A DNA stretch of 64,000 nt from Leptospira sp. Its GTDB lineage: Bacteria; Spirochaetota; Leptospiria; Leptospirales; Leptospiraceae. Below the pieces are notes generated by a model that had not been told where the DNA came from, did no database searches, and worked only from the letters and a program-made list of their open reading frames with translations. Location: assembly GCA_002786225.1 (NCBI GenBank), contig PEQN01000009.1, positions 20,211 to 84,210 of the forward strand, in the 5' to 3' direction. The position numbers and the translations under genes are program-made. Shown here piece by piece: positions 1 to 8,917 of the stretch. The stretch's first letter is position 1; every line of letters begins with the position of its first letter.

Positions 1-723
1 TCTATCTTTTTTTGTTAAAGCTAGAGTAAGGTTTCTACCAGATTTAGCTTCTACATTTCTTATTTGATTTAATAAAATTGTAAGGTAAGAATTTCGTTTA
101 CTTTCCGTAAAATCTCTCATTATTTCTGAAAATATTTTCATATTCTTAGCTTCAGAATTTCTATGTAGATTATTTGGTAAGAGTTTTAGAATTCTAGTGA
201 ATAAATTTTGATAATTTAACTTTTCGCTTAATCCAAAAATTAATATTCTACCACCTATCCAAGTACTTAATCCATCAAATTTAATATTTCTTGATTTTCT
301 GATATAAGAATCTCTAACTTCAATAGGCAGATTAGCAAGATTAGCTTCTTGGTAGAATTTAGAAAGATAAACAAAATCATCATCACTTCCCGAGTAATTG
401 TTTAAGAGAGGAATTAACTCTTCAGATTCATTCAACTCAATTCCTGCATCTAAATTTCTAGTAAATAGAACAATGGTTCTTGCAAATGTTTTGGAATCCT
501 GTCCTTCCATCACAGCCCAAGGAAGCAAATCCGAGATTAAATTAGTAACATCCTTTTGATTTGCCCTCGATCCTAATTTTTTTCTAACTTCATTTTGGAT
601 TAATAATTGCTCGCGTTTATTAAAATCTTCTTTCAATAAATCAGAAAGTTTTTGAGAATAGATGGAAGATGAAATTAAAAGAGATAAAAAAATAATGAGA
701 ATTTCGATTTTAAATATCTTCAT
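1..723 (-). CDS. exported protein of unknown function (3' part cut by window edge)
   Basis: An open frame runs on the minus strand from an ATG at 723 to the window edge with no stop, giving 241 codons. It begins with a signal peptide: MKIFK, a hydrophobic stretch, then SSIYSQ, which would suit cleavage just before the Gln. The remainder is soluble, charged and mostly helical-looking, with several Leu-rich stretches. I recognise no domain. The start is 36 bp from the divergent ArsC/Spx-like gene. It is a partial gene, so its true length and function cannot be judged. Confidence 0.75.
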   Translation of the reverse strand, partial: MKIFKIEILIIFLSLLISSSIYSQKLSDLLKEDFNKREQLLIQNEVRKKLGSRANQKDVTNLISDLLPWAVMEGQDSKTFARTIVLFTRNLDAGIELNESEELIPLLNNYSGSDDDFVYLSKFYQEANLANLPIEVRDSYIRKSRNIKFDGLSTWIGGRILIFGLSEKLNYQNLFTRILKLLPNNLHRNSEAKNMKIFSEIMRDFTESKRNSYLTILLNQIRNVEAKSGRNLTLALTKKDR

Positions 724-759
724 ATGTTTATATTCGACTATAATTCTTGAGAGGTTTAT

Positions 760-1113
760 ATGAAATTAAAAGTTTATGAATATAAGAATTGTGGAACATG
801 TAAAAAAGCACTCAAGTTTTTAGATCAGAAAAAAGTAATTTACGAAAAGATTCCAATTCGAGAGCAACCTCCTTCTGAGAAAGAGATCTTAACAATGATA
901 GATACATTCGAAAAAGATCTAAAAAAATTATTCAATACATCAGGATCAGATTATAGAGAACTTCAAATCAAAGATAAATTAGAATCAATGACCAAAAAAG
1001 AAATTATTTCCTTACTTGCTTCCAATGGGAATCTAATCAAACGACCTTTTGTATTATCAGATAAATTTGGTTTAGTTGGATTTAAGGAAGAGGAATGGAA
1101 GAATAGATTCTAA
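760..1113 (+). CDS. ArsC/Spx-family thioredoxin-fold protein
   Basis: A 117-residue cytoplasmic protein of the arsenate reductase (ArsC)/Spx/YffB family. The N-terminus has the family signature, with a CGTC (CxxC) pair at residues 11-14. The central motif around LFNTSGSDYRE and the C-terminal KRPFVLS motif (Arg followed by Pro) are typical of this superfamily. Length is normal. A GAGAGG-like ribosome site lies just before the ATG. It stands alone, divergent from the exported protein on its left and convergent with the YciO-like gene on its right. With no ars genes nearby, a redox or regulatory role is as likely as arsenate reduction. The substrate is not determinable here. Confidence 0.85.
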   Translation: MKLKVYEYKNCGTCKKALKFLDQKKVIYEKIPIREQPPSEKEILTMIDTFEKDLKKLFNTSGSDYRELQIKDKLESMTKKEIISLLASNGNLIKRPFVLSDKFGLVGFKEEEWKNRF

Positions 1114-1119
1114 AATTGT

Positions 1120-1728
1120 TCAAATTCTTTCGAAGCCTTTTCCTTCTCTAAGGATAGTCATAGGCTCTGATGTAAAATCTATGATTGTGGATGGTTCGAC
1201 TTGGATGATGCCGCCATCTATAATTCCGTCTACTCTATCACCAAATTGATAATCTAAATCATCTACATTAGTAAGATATTCATCATCTGTAATCACCGAG
1301 GTAGATGTAAGTGGAGAATCATGTATTTTTAATAGCTCTTGCAAGTAGATATGGTCAGGAAATCGTATTCCGATGTGTTTATCTTTATGATGAATGATGC
1401 AAGGTTTTGGTAAAAGTTTATTTGCTTTAAGAATAAAAGTAAATGGACCTGGTGTGATTTTCTTCATTAGGCGATATGCCTCATTCGGAAGATATTCTAT
1501 AAATTGAGAAGCCATTGAAATATCTTTACAAAGTAAGGAAAGTGGCTTATTTTTATTTAATTTCTTAAGATTATATAGCTTCTCAGTACCTTCCTTACTA
1601 TTTGCATCTGCAACTATTGCATAAACAGTGTCAGTTGGAAAAATATAATTGGCTCCTCTTTTCAAATCTTCTGAAATAGAATTTAACTTCCGAACTTCTG
1701 GATTGATAGGATGCAAATATAAGATCAT
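1120..1728 (-). CDS. YrdC/Sua5-family protein, YciO-like (threonylcarbamoyl-AMP synthase fold)
   Basis: A 202-residue member of the YrdC/TsaC/Sua5 family, which forms L-threonylcarbamoyladenylate for tRNA t6A37. Visible motifs are PTDTVYAI (31-38), KKLNKNKPLS (55-64), PGPFTFILK (93-101), IGIRFPDH (119-126), the PSTIIDFT segment (179-186) and REGKG near the end. The N-terminal LYLHPINPE and the TSTSV segment, where classic TsaC has an S-A-N motif, resemble the E. coli YciO branch more than TsaC itself. The t6A role is therefore likely but not certain. It is the last gene of a four-gene minus-strand run, 4 bp after the SDR gene. Confidence 0.88.
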   Translation of the reverse strand: MILYLHPINPEVRKLNSISEDLKRGANYIFPTDTVYAIVADANSKEGTEKLYNLKKLNKNKPLSLLCKDISMASQFIEYLPNEAYRLMKKITPGPFTFILKANKLLPKPCIIHHKDKHIGIRFPDHIYLQELLKIHDSPLTSTSVITDDEYLTNVDDLDYQFGDRVDGIIDGGIIQVEPSTIIDFTSEPMTILREGKGFERI

Positions 1729-1732
1729 TTGA

Positions 1733-2473
1733 TTATTGAGCTGTCATTCCACCGTCAACAATGATTGAAGTGCCAGTCATATATCTCGATGCATCGCTCG
1801 CAAGTAGAATTGTAGCTCCAAGTAAGTCTTCTGGAAGCCCCATTCGTTTCATGGGAATTGCCGCTTGAACTTGATCTTTTACTATTGGTTTATCGGTAAT
1901 CATAGCTGTCATATCTGTTTCAACAAGACCAGGACAAATTGTATTTACTCGAAAATCATTTCTTACCCATTCAATTGCTAGAGCTTTAGTTAACGCTATC
2001 ACTGCACCTTTCGTACCTGAATAGACACCTGCCAAAGGAGAGCCTATCATACCTAAAACTGATGCAAAGTTGATGATGTTTCCACCTACATTTTTTTGTA
2101 GTTTGTAATAAGCTTGGCAAGATCTAAACAGACTTATATAATTTGTTTCAACAATTCGATTCACTTCATAATCTTTCATTCTACTTGCCGGGGTGTTGGA
2201 TGCTATTCCTGCATTGTTAATTAGAACATCTATTTTTCCTTCTTTCTGATGAATCGATTGAAGAACAGATTGAATCTCACCATCTACACAACAATCAGCA
2301 GCATAACCTGTTATCTGTGTTGCCTTCATCCATTCTATTGATGAATCTTTGGATCCAGTCCCATAAACTTTTGCACCCAAGTCAACAAAACATTCTGCAA
2401 TAGCACGACCTATTCCTCGACTTGCACCTGTTATGACAATAACTTTGCCACTTACATCGAATAAATTTTTCAT
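1733..2473 (-). CDS. SDR-family NAD(P)-dependent oxidoreductase
   Basis: A 246-residue classical short-chain dehydrogenase. The cofactor motif TGASRGIG is at residues 15-22, NNAG at 86-89, the catalytic Ser near 138, and the Tyr151-x3-Lys155 pair within YSGTK. The PG motif (PGLVETDM) follows at about 181, and the C-terminal GTSIIVDGG end is typical. Overall it resembles FabG or gluconate 5-dehydrogenase enzymes. The substrate cannot be told from sequence. It lies 2 bp after the small lipoprotein-like gene and 4 bp before the YciO-like gene, so it is probably co-transcribed with both. Confidence 0.9.
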   Translation of the reverse strand: MKNLFDVSGKVIVITGASRGIGRAIAECFVDLGAKVYGTGSKDSSIEWMKATQITGYAADCCVDGEIQSVLQSIHQKEGKIDVLINNAGIASNTPASRMKDYEVNRIVETNYISLFRSCQAYYKLQKNVGGNIINFASVLGMIGSPLAGVYSGTKGAVIALTKALAIEWVRNDFRVNTICPGLVETDMTAMITDKPIVKDQVQAAIPMKRMGLPEDLLGATILLASDASRYMTGTSIIVDGGMTAQ

Positions 2474-2475
2474 TT

Positions 2476-2784
2476 CTAATTTCCCTGCCTAAGAGTTCTT
2501 CTTTCTTCAAGTTCAATATTTGTATTCATCTCTTTATCTTTGGCTGGATAACAATTGGAATTCTTGATTTTTCCATCTTCCAATAATTTATCATAATCCA
2601 AAACTCCATCCTCAGTAACTAAATCTCTTCGTATATAATGAGTTCCATCTTTATAATAATTATAAATAGCATCACAATCTTGAATGTCCACATCTGGAGT
2701 CTTTTTCTTACAATCTATAATAAATAAGATACTAATTAAAGATAAACATACAAGATGAATTATATAATAAATAGAATTTTTCAT
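2476..2784 (-). CDS. small exported or lipoprotein-like protein, unknown function
   Basis: A 102-residue protein with an N-terminal hydrophobic segment (residues 5-23) ending in FIIDC followed by KKK. This could be a relaxed spirochaetal lipobox with Cys25. Asp at -1 is unusual, so lipidation is uncertain. Two further Cys residues (in DCDAIYNYY and NCYPAK) could form a disulfide outside the cytoplasm. Its ATG overlaps the stop of the upstream gene by 4 bp (ATGA), indicating translational coupling. No family recognised. Confidence 0.7.
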   Translation of the reverse strand: MKNSIYYIIHLVCLSLISILFIIDCKKKTPDVDIQDCDAIYNYYKDGTHYIRRDLVTEDGVLDYDKLLEDGKIKNSNCYPAKDKEMNTNIELEERRTLRQGN

Positions 2785-3710
2785 TGCTGTTGTGATTTTA
2801 AAGAATCTTCCGTAGATTTAGATTCTTGTTTAGAATCAGGTTGCGCTTGTTTAGATTCTTCTTTTACTTTGTTGGATAAATATTTTTGTATTCTTTTTCG
2901 TTCGGTCTCACGTTTGTTTTCTTCCATTATATGATCTACCCCAACAATATCATCCCAATCTTTTCTACCTATAGGAGAAAGATAATCCAAAAGCAAATAT
3001 TTCGAATCGTTTTCATTTTCAGATTTTTCCTTACTTGAATTATAAGTAGCCAATTCTTTTCCTAAAATCATTAATGTTTGCAGAAGTTCTTTATTTGCCA
3101 ATTTAAAATAGTTATAAGATTGATTTAAACGACCAGATGCTTCATGGTTTTTAGCCAAATAATTATATAACATAGCCTCTTTCTGTTTTTTGATTATTGT
3201 TTCTAATCGGTTATTTGTATTTTCAGAATTTACTTCATTCAATTTATCTTTAGTTTGATTCACAATTTGATTGTATTCTTTAAACTTCTCTTTATAAGAA
3301 TCCGATTGAGCCTTATAAAATTGATTGAGTATTTCAAATCCTTTCTTGTAAGAACGTCTGGATTCTTTATAATTTCCATTGATATATAGATTTTCAGAAT
3401 TGATTCTAATACTATCTAAAGATTTCAAAATCTCAGTTTGAGAAGTATTCTTGAGATGGATTTTATTTTTTTGTATTTCCTTTTCGTATAATTTTTTTAA
3501 TCTTTCAGTCTCAATTTTTAAATCTATAGTCACATCACCGAATTCATATTTTAACTCAGGAAGATTAGATTCTTTTGATAATTCACTGTGGTCATTTATA
3601 CTAGAGTCACTTCTGTTCGCGGAAATCTTTTCAGATTGTGCATAAATTGAATTCAGTGATAAAACTAGAAATGCTATACCAATTGATTTAAAATAAGAAC
3701 TAGGAATCAT
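2781..3710 (-). CDS. exported coiled-coil protein, unknown function
   Basis: A 309-residue protein with a signal peptide (residues 1-25, probable cleavage after SIYA). The mature part is strongly charged and helical, with long Lys/Glu-rich stretches suggesting coiled coil and a TPR-like look around NGNYKESRRSYKKGFEIL. The C-terminal tail is low-complexity, rich in Lys, Gln, Glu and Ser. It is the first gene of a four-gene minus-strand run and is translationally coupled to the next by an ATGA overlap. It is divergent from maf across a 47-bp gap. It is probably periplasmic, of unknown function. Confidence 0.75.
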   Translation of the reverse strand: MIPSSYFKSIGIAFLVLSLNSIYAQSEKISANRSDSSINDHSELSKESNLPELKYEFGDVTIDLKIETERLKKLYEKEIQKNKIHLKNTSQTEILKSLDSIRINSENLYINGNYKESRRSYKKGFEILNQFYKAQSDSYKEKFKEYNQIVNQTKDKLNEVNSENTNNRLETIIKKQKEAMLYNYLAKNHEASGRLNQSYNYFKLANKELLQTLMILGKELATYNSSKEKSENENDSKYLLLDYLSPIGRKDWDDIVGVDHIMEENKRETERKRIQKYLSNKVKEESKQAQPDSKQESKSTEDSLKSQQQ

Positions 3711-3757
3711 TTTATAAATTGTAATATCTTCTCAATTTTTGTCAATGGATTAATACA

Positions 3758-4336
3758 ATGAAACAATTGATACTTTGTAGCCAATCCGCTAGACGAAAAA
3801 AGATTTTTACCGATTTGAATTTAAGCTATTCCATACAAACACCTAACATAGATGAATCTGAAGATAGTAATGAAAAACCTCTGGATTATTTAAAAAGAAT
3901 TAGTATAAAAAAAGTTCTTTCTATTTGCAATACTGTTCCAAACAAAGAAGCGACATTTGTTTCTTCGGATACAATTGTTACCTTTGAAGATAAAATTCTT
4001 CATAAACCAGAAAATCTTGAAGAAGCTATTCGAATCTTATCTAAATTATCAGGAAAAATCCATTATGTTCACTCTAGTTTCTATATTTTTCAAAAAGAAA
4101 CAGTAGAAATTTTTAATTATGATTCAACTAAGGTTTATTTTAAATCGTGGAGTTTGAATCAAATTCACAATTATATCAACTTATTCCAACCATTTGATAA
4201 GGCAGGATCCTATGGAATCCAAGACAAGGATGGACCTGTCGACAAATTTGAAGGTTCTTATACAAATGTTTTAGGATTTCCCATTCGTAAATTCTTCCAA
4301 GAAATCCAATACTGGAAAGAATTTATTATACTTTAA
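3758..4336 (+). CDS. Maf-family nucleotide pyrophosphatase
   Basis: A 192-residue Maf/HAM1-like protein, expected to hydrolyse non-canonical or modified nucleoside triphosphates to monophosphates plus pyrophosphate. The N-terminal nucleotide-binding signature is CSQSARRKKI (residues 7-16). SSDTIV (about 68-73) carries the catalytic-region Asp. The C-terminal signatures DKAGSYGIQD and GSYTNVLGFP are intact. Length is normal. It stands alone, ending 2 bp short of the oppositely oriented small gene at 4339-4608. I cannot tell whether it prefers dTTP/UTP (YhdE type) or m7GTP (YceF type). Confidence 0.92.
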   Translation: MKQLILCSQSARRKKIFTDLNLSYSIQTPNIDESEDSNEKPLDYLKRISIKKVLSICNTVPNKEATFVSSDTIVTFEDKILHKPENLEEAIRILSKLSGKIHYVHSSFYIFQKETVEIFNYDSTKVYFKSWSLNQIHNYINLFQPFDKAGSYGIQDKDGPVDKFEGSYTNVLGFPIRKFFQEIQYWKEFIIL

Positions 4337-4338
4337 AT

Positions 4339-4608
4339 CTATGCGATTAAATTCAAAAGCATTCCAGGAACAATAGATGAACCAATGGATTTAGAATCAC
4401 TTAGTATCTGATTTGCTTTTTCTTTATAGTCTTGAGAAAGATTAGTTTTATTTGATGAATTTTTAGAATTTCCAAGATTTGAATCAAAATGACCTTGTCG
4501 ACCTTGAACTGGAGTCACAGGTTGAATGGGGGCATAGTTGGGTAAGGTGTATATGTAGGCTGACTCTCCACTTCTACCTATAGATTGTACTAAACTAGAC
4601 AGTTCCAT
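4339..4608 (-). CDS. small hypothetical protein (89 aa)
   Basis: A short ORF with an ATG start, packed against the convergent maf gene with a 2-bp gap. The sequence is Ser/Asn/Gln-rich in the middle, with a Pro-rich patch (TLPNYAPIQPVTPVQG), and ends in a hydrophobic VPGMLLNLIA. It has no signal peptide and no recognised domain. The tight packing and the lack of any overlapping alternative support a real gene. This is not proven. Confidence 0.55.
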   Translation of the reverse strand: MELSSLVQSIGRSGESAYIYTLPNYAPIQPVTPVQGRQGHFDSNLGNSKNSSNKTNLSQDYKEKANQILSDSKSIGSSIVPGMLLNLIA

Positions 4609-4778
4609 TCACTTTATTATCGGTTTTCTATCCTGATCTTTAGACTTATTGCAGAAAAAAAATCATAATCCTATGCTTTCGCTATATTTTTCTTTATTAC
4701 CTGACCTTTTTTTAATCAGATTCCTTTCGATATTAATGATTTTCATTTAAACAAAATAATCTTAAATGGTTAGTAGTA

Positions 4779-5870
4779 ATGGTTAATGAAAAAAAAATCC
4801 AAGACTATCCGAATTGTTTAAGCTTCCTAGAAGCCAAAAGAGATTCTGCGCCTCAGGTTTTACTTTTTGCAGCCCAGGACTCTTTTGAATTCGATGTACT
4901 TTTGGATTACTACAAAGAACAATTATCAAAAAATCAGGAAACTTTTGAAATCATTGTATTCACTGGGGAAGGCGGCGAGATGGATAGCTTCTTTTCTCAT
5001 TGCTTTACACCTGACATGTTTTATCCCACTAAATTGATCGTTATCAAATCTGGAACGACTTTCTTCAAAGCTTTTCTCGGAAATCAAAATAAAAAACCAA
5101 ATGATCTTTACCAAAATTTTCTACACCATCTACCACAACTAAGTGACAAAGTTTATGTTCTAGTTCATTATGATACTTGGGATCTTCCAGCCACTATTAA
5201 AAAATTATTTGGTAATCTTGCGAATTCTATTGTAAGTAAAAATTTTTATCCAAATGAAACAAGAAAGAATTTAGAAATTTTATCTAAGAAATACGATATA
5301 CATTTAAGTCCCGAAGCCATGGATGAATTCTTACACAGAATCCCACCAAATATGGGTTCGTATATGAAATCTTTAACCAAATTGAAAACTTTTTTAGGTA
5401 AAAAAAAATTTGAAGTTGAAGATATAGAGAATGTACTTCTAGGACGATCTGCACTTAATTATAGCTCTCTTGTAACTCTTTACTTTCAAAATAGAAGAGC
5501 TGAGTTCTTCAAAGAACTTAAAAAACTTTCTGACCTTCGAGTAGAATTAGGGATATTAATTTCAAAACTTTTAGAAAGACTCAATGAACTTAGAACTTTT
5601 AGAGTCATTCACAAGAAAAATAAATCTGATATGGATGAATCTTTATTCTATGAACTTTTGGGTATAGAACATTTTTCAGAGGGAAGAAAATTTCATGTTC
5701 TCAAAGAACTAAGGACAGAAGCTAAATACTTCAATGATAAAACTATGGAGGAGATTTATGAAATTTTATTGAATTTAAATCTTCGTCATAAAACTAGTTC
5801 CGACTTAGATGTTTTGCATTTGTTGGTCCAGAATAGTTTTCTTAAGATGTTTAAGCTATTGCAAATTTGA
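4779..5870 (+). CDS. holA: DNA polymerase III subunit delta
   Basis: A 363-residue protein with the layout of the clamp-loader delta subunit. The N-terminal AAA-like domain has no Walker A (LLFAAQDSFEFDVLLDYY, then MFYPTKLIVIKSG, like the HolA segment that reads FxxxRLVVV). Next comes a middle lid domain (LSPEAMDEFLHRIPPNMGSYMKSLTKL) and a helical collar (VTLYFQNRRAEFFKELKKL onward). Delta opens the beta clamp within the clamp loader. Its partners dnaX, holB and dnaN are all in this window. The last 15 bp overlap the convergent Fis-like gene. No strong ribosome site precedes the ATG. Confidence 0.85.
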   Translation: MVNEKKIQDYPNCLSFLEAKRDSAPQVLLFAAQDSFEFDVLLDYYKEQLSKNQETFEIIVFTGEGGEMDSFFSHCFTPDMFYPTKLIVIKSGTTFFKAFLGNQNKKPNDLYQNFLHHLPQLSDKVYVLVHYDTWDLPATIKKLFGNLANSIVSKNFYPNETRKNLEILSKKYDIHLSPEAMDEFLHRIPPNMGSYMKSLTKLKTFLGKKKFEVEDIENVLLGRSALNYSSLVTLYFQNRRAEFFKELKKLSDLRVELGILISKLLERLNELRTFRVIHKKNKSDMDESLFYELLGIEHFSEGRKFHVLKELRTEAKYFNDKTMEEIYEILLNLNLRHKTSSDLDVLHLLVQNSFLKMFKLLQI

Positions 5871-6728
5871 ATCTTTTAAATTATGTTCATCTAATTTACG
5901 ATAAAAAGATCTTATCGGAATTTTTAAAATTTTTGCAGTCATTTCTCTATTACCTTTATTCATTGTTAAGTTTTCTTTTAAAATTTGTTTTTCATAATCT
6001 TTTAGCGTAACTCCAGGAATAATCTTAAGGTTTCTTTCATATCTGCTTTTTGAATTTTCATAAAAATTTTTTGGAATATCATTAAATATTAATGTTCGAC
6101 CTTTTCCTGTTATCACAGATTGATGCAAAAGATTTTCTAATTCTTCCAAATCACCTGGAAAGTCATACTTAATTATAAAATTGAAATAGGATTCATCAAT
6201 ATATTTTAGTCTTTTTTTATAAAATTTTGCGTAGTAATCTAAATAGTATTTAGCTATTATTGGAAGCTCTTTTTTATTTTCGGAGATAGGAATTAGATCA
6301 ATATTACTTGTTGCTAAGATTTGGTACAATTCGAACAAAAAACTTTTTTTTTCCATTAAATCATTGATTCGATAAGTTGAAGTTGAAATAATCCAAGGTT
6401 TATATTCTTGGTTCCTAAGATTTAATAATTCTTTATACAGTAAAGATTGTAGCTCTTTGCTTAAGGAATCTATTCCTTTAAATAAAAGTATCGTTGTGTT
6501 ACTTTTTAATATTTCCCATTCATTTTTAAATATTGTTGGATTACTGATTAAACGAAAATCAATTTCATTAAAATCTATCTTTTCATTTCCCAAAAATTGT
6601 CTAATTATTTCATCAATACGCGATCCAAATCTACCTCTGATAAGAAGACTTGGCTTTGACTTTTTATAATAAGATAGCTTATCGTGGATTTCAAAAATAT
6701 ATTTCGATTCAGGAAGTTTTGCAATCAA
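5856..6728 (-). CDS. degenerate NtrC-like protein: AAA-like domain plus Fis-type HTH
   Basis: A 290-residue protein. The C-terminus (about 240-285: LKDYEKQILKENL, GNREMTAKILKIPIRSFYRKLDEH) is a good Fis/HTH_8 helix-turn-helix as found at the end of sigma-54 enhancer-binding proteins. The preceding ~200 residues align in layout with their AAA+ domain: LLFKGIDSL like a Walker B strand, and YDFPGDLEELENLLHQSV like the conserved FPGNVREL motif. A Walker A is absent (SLLIRGRFGSRIDE) and there is no GAFTGA loop. It is therefore unlikely to hydrolyse ATP or activate sigma-54 and may be a plain DNA-binding regulator. It follows the VWA-like gene with an ATGA overlap. Confidence 0.8.
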   Translation of the reverse strand: MIAKLPESKYIFEIHDKLSYYKKSKPSLLIRGRFGSRIDEIIRQFLGNEKIDFNEIDFRLISNPTIFKNEWEILKSNTTILLFKGIDSLSKELQSLLYKELLNLRNQEYKPWIISTSTYRINDLMEKKSFLFELYQILATSNIDLIPISENKKELPIIAKYYLDYYAKFYKKRLKYIDESYFNFIIKYDFPGDLEELENLLHQSVITGKGRTLIFNDIPKNFYENSKSRYERNLKIIPGVTLKDYEKQILKENLTMNKGNREMTAKILKIPIRSFYRKLDEHNLKDSNLQ

Positions 6729-8212
6729 AGAACTTCCTCAACAGTAACAACTAGATAAGCTTTTAATTCTGATAAATTAAACTTCTTTAAGTAATCGGAT
6801 ATTTCTGAAGGTTTAAATTCTAATAATTTAGGATATTTATAAGATAAATTATGAATTTTAGTGCGAATAGAATTATTACGAATATTCCAAGAACTACTAC
6901 TATCTATAATGAAATTAGATTCCAATATATAAGATTGACCCTTAACTAAATTTACATTTGGTTTAACAAGAATATACATCGCTTGTCCATTGGAACGAAT
7001 TAATACTTTTTTAGAATTTACAGATTCTGGATAATTCAAAGTTGACAGAGTATTTTTTAAAAGATTGGTCATATTGGATTGAAACTTACTTTCTTGTATA
7101 ATTTTTTGATTTAAATATTTTTCAACCAACTTACTCATATTATACGGAGTAATATTTTCATCTATTTGTATTCTTTTTTTATCCATTTCATCTAAAGCTA
7201 GAAAATTTCCAGGATTTTCATCGCTTGAATAAAGATAACCTTTATGAAGAATTAAGTATTTTTCATCGCCTTGTAGGAATCCTACTTTTTTCCAAACTGT
7301 CACTGGAAGAGATTTAGAGTTGGTTATTTTTACTATAGAATCTATATTTTGATAATAGGTATGTTCACTACTATACGGAACTACAATGTAAGTTAAAATT
7401 CCTTTTGACCTTGCATCGTTGATTAAATTAATCCATTCTTTCTTTTTGGTAAATTGAATAGGTGAAAGAACAAGAAATTGAACATTCACATCTTTGTATT
7501 TTTTAATCGATTGTAAATGTTTTCTATAACCAACCCAAAGGTCTTCTGGAGAATTGATTTTTGCAAACGGAACAGAGGAAATTTCTCCATTCAAGAATGA
7601 AAAATATGATCCTTCTGAAACTAAATTGGAATATAAATCCATTCCTCTCATTTGAATTTCATTCGTTATGAATTGATTTAATTCTGCTTTTTCATTTGAT
7701 AAAGATGCACTCGCATCAATAAAAAATAAGACATTGGATTCTTTAGATTTGAAAGTTTCTTTAGTGTTAGTTGATTTAGCCGGAATAAAATGAAATACTT
7801 TTTTATAATGATCTCTCAAAGATTGGTAGATGTAACCTTTTAGTAAAGATTCTTTTCTAATCTCTTGAGAACTAGAACAATTGTAAATGGAAGTAGTAAC
7901 CGAGGGAGTTTGGTTCTGAGGAAAAAAGTAAAAATCTTTAATTACATAATGTACTCTTCTTATGCTGCATACTTCTCTAAAGGATTCGTTGGAATTTTCA
8001 TATGCACTGGCTGAAACGTAAAGATCCTCATTTATTATGTCACTAGAAAGCTTAGCAAATTCATATTTTAAGTCAGATTGAGAGATTTCTGAGTTACGAA
8101 TCCGAACTTCACCCTCCAAAGCTGCGGGTAGAAATAGAATTTCATTCGCCTTTATTTCAGAAAATACGCTCAATACGAAAAAAAATGAAATAATTTTATA
8201 TAATGAATTCAA
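6725..8212 (-). CDS. exported von Willebrand A-like protein
   Basis: A 495-residue protein with a signal peptide (residues 1-22, ending SEIKA). An N-terminal ~140-residue region with two Cys is followed by a VWA-like Rossmann core. That core begins VLFFIDASASLS (about 160), which carries a DxSxS metal-site motif, and continues through VQFLVLSP and GILTYIVVPY strands. The C-terminal ~120 residues look beta-rich. It is presumably periplasmic or outer-surface. It is divergent from lipL21 and is translationally coupled (ATGA) to the downstream degenerate NtrC-like gene, suggesting the two act together. The ligand is unknown. Confidence 0.75.
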   Translation of the reverse strand: MNSLYKIISFFFVLSVFSEIKANEILFLPAALEGEVRIRNSEISQSDLKYEFAKLSSDIINEDLYVSASAYENSNESFREVCSIRRVHYVIKDFYFFPQNQTPSVTTSIYNCSSSQEIRKESLLKGYIYQSLRDHYKKVFHFIPAKSTNTKETFKSKESNVLFFIDASASLSNEKAELNQFITNEIQMRGMDLYSNLVSEGSYFSFLNGEISSVPFAKINSPEDLWVGYRKHLQSIKKYKDVNVQFLVLSPIQFTKKKEWINLINDARSKGILTYIVVPYSSEHTYYQNIDSIVKITNSKSLPVTVWKKVGFLQGDEKYLILHKGYLYSSDENPGNFLALDEMDKKRIQIDENITPYNMSKLVEKYLNQKIIQESKFQSNMTNLLKNTLSTLNYPESVNSKKVLIRSNGQAMYILVKPNVNLVKGQSYILESNFIIDSSSSWNIRNNSIRTKIHNLSYKYPKLLEFKPSEISDYLKKFNLSELKAYLVVTVEEVL

Positions 8213-8252
8213 TTCGTTCTTCCTATGAGAATAAAAATCCTAAAAAGAAGCC

Positions 8253-8281
8253 TTGACAATCAATTTTCTAGTCTATACTAT
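8253..8281 (+). promoter_or_regulatory. sigma-70-type promoter of lipL21
   Basis: TTGACA at 8253-8258 and TACTAT at 8276-8281 are separated by 17 bp, close to the bacterial housekeeping consensus. The predicted transcript would start about 20 bp before the lipL21 ATG. This fits the high abundance known for LipL21 in Leptospira. Confidence 0.75.
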
Positions 8282-8303
8282 TGTTTTAAAGGAGAAGCCA
8301 TTT

Positions 8304-8885
8304 ATGAAAAAGGTTTTACTAGTTCTTTCTGCAGTTGCTCTCATTGCAGCAAATTGTGGGGGCGGAGACGCTCGAAGAGATGCAACCAGTGTTGGAGAGG
8401 CCGGATGGGTATTTGAAGGCTGGGCGTGCGCACCAGACACAGCGGCTGCTAAAAGAGGAGAATCTCCTGCTGACTATTGCAAGGGAGACACATCGAAATT
8501 TGATTATTTATATATGAAATTTTCTGCAGTTGCTTCTGAAAAGGCAATAAAAAGTGGAAGAATCGCATCTATGCAATCAACTTGCAGACAAGCTGCTAAG
8601 GATCAAATTTCTGGAGACGCATTGTCAAAAGTTATTGGTGATTATATAGAAAAAGCATCTGGAGTATCTGATGGACAATCAACTGGTCAAGTAATAGTAT
8701 CTCAGACTCAAGGTTTAATCAAAGGTATTGGAGTATACGACTGTTGTTCTCTAGACAATGACACAGGCCTTTGTGTGAAGAAAGGCGAACCAGAAACTTG
8801 GGAGCAGTGCCAATGCGTTGGTTTCATGAAATTCCCTGGTGGACAAAAAGCGTTTGAATCTGCAGCAAGAGAAGCATCTAAATAA
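8304..8885 (+). CDS. lipL21: LipL21-family outer-membrane lipoprotein
   Basis: The start is the ATG at 8304, with GGAG nine bases upstream. The longer open frame beginning at 8253 would start inside the promoter -35. The 193-residue product has a lipoprotein signal ending LIAANC (Cys18). The body matches Leptospira LipL21 as I remember it: DATSVGEAGWVFEGWA, YMKFSAVAS, MQSTCRQA, EKASGVSDGQST, VIVSQTQGLIKGIGVYDC, and KFPGGQKA near the end. LipL21 is an abundant lipoprotein, reported to bind peptidoglycan. The mature protein has eight further Cys residues, which seems more than in pathogenic LipL21. It has its own promoter and terminator, and a location near gyrA fits the L. interrogans order as I recall it. 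Confidence 0.93.
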   Translation: MKKVLLVLSAVALIAANCGGGDARRDATSVGEAGWVFEGWACAPDTAAAKRGESPADYCKGDTSKFDYLYMKFSAVASEKAIKSGRIASMQSTCRQAAKDQISGDALSKVIGDYIEKASGVSDGQSTGQVIVSQTQGLIKGIGVYDCCSLDNDTGLCVKKGEPETWEQCQCVGFMKFPGGQKAFESAAREASK

Positions 8886-8917
8886 GATTACTTATTTTAG
8901 AGAATAGATACAAACAG

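Noticed and set aside
8253..8303. Longer lipL21 start
   Set aside because: The TTG at 8253 is the promoter -35; the ATG at 8304 has a good ribosome site and gives a proper lipoprotein signal.
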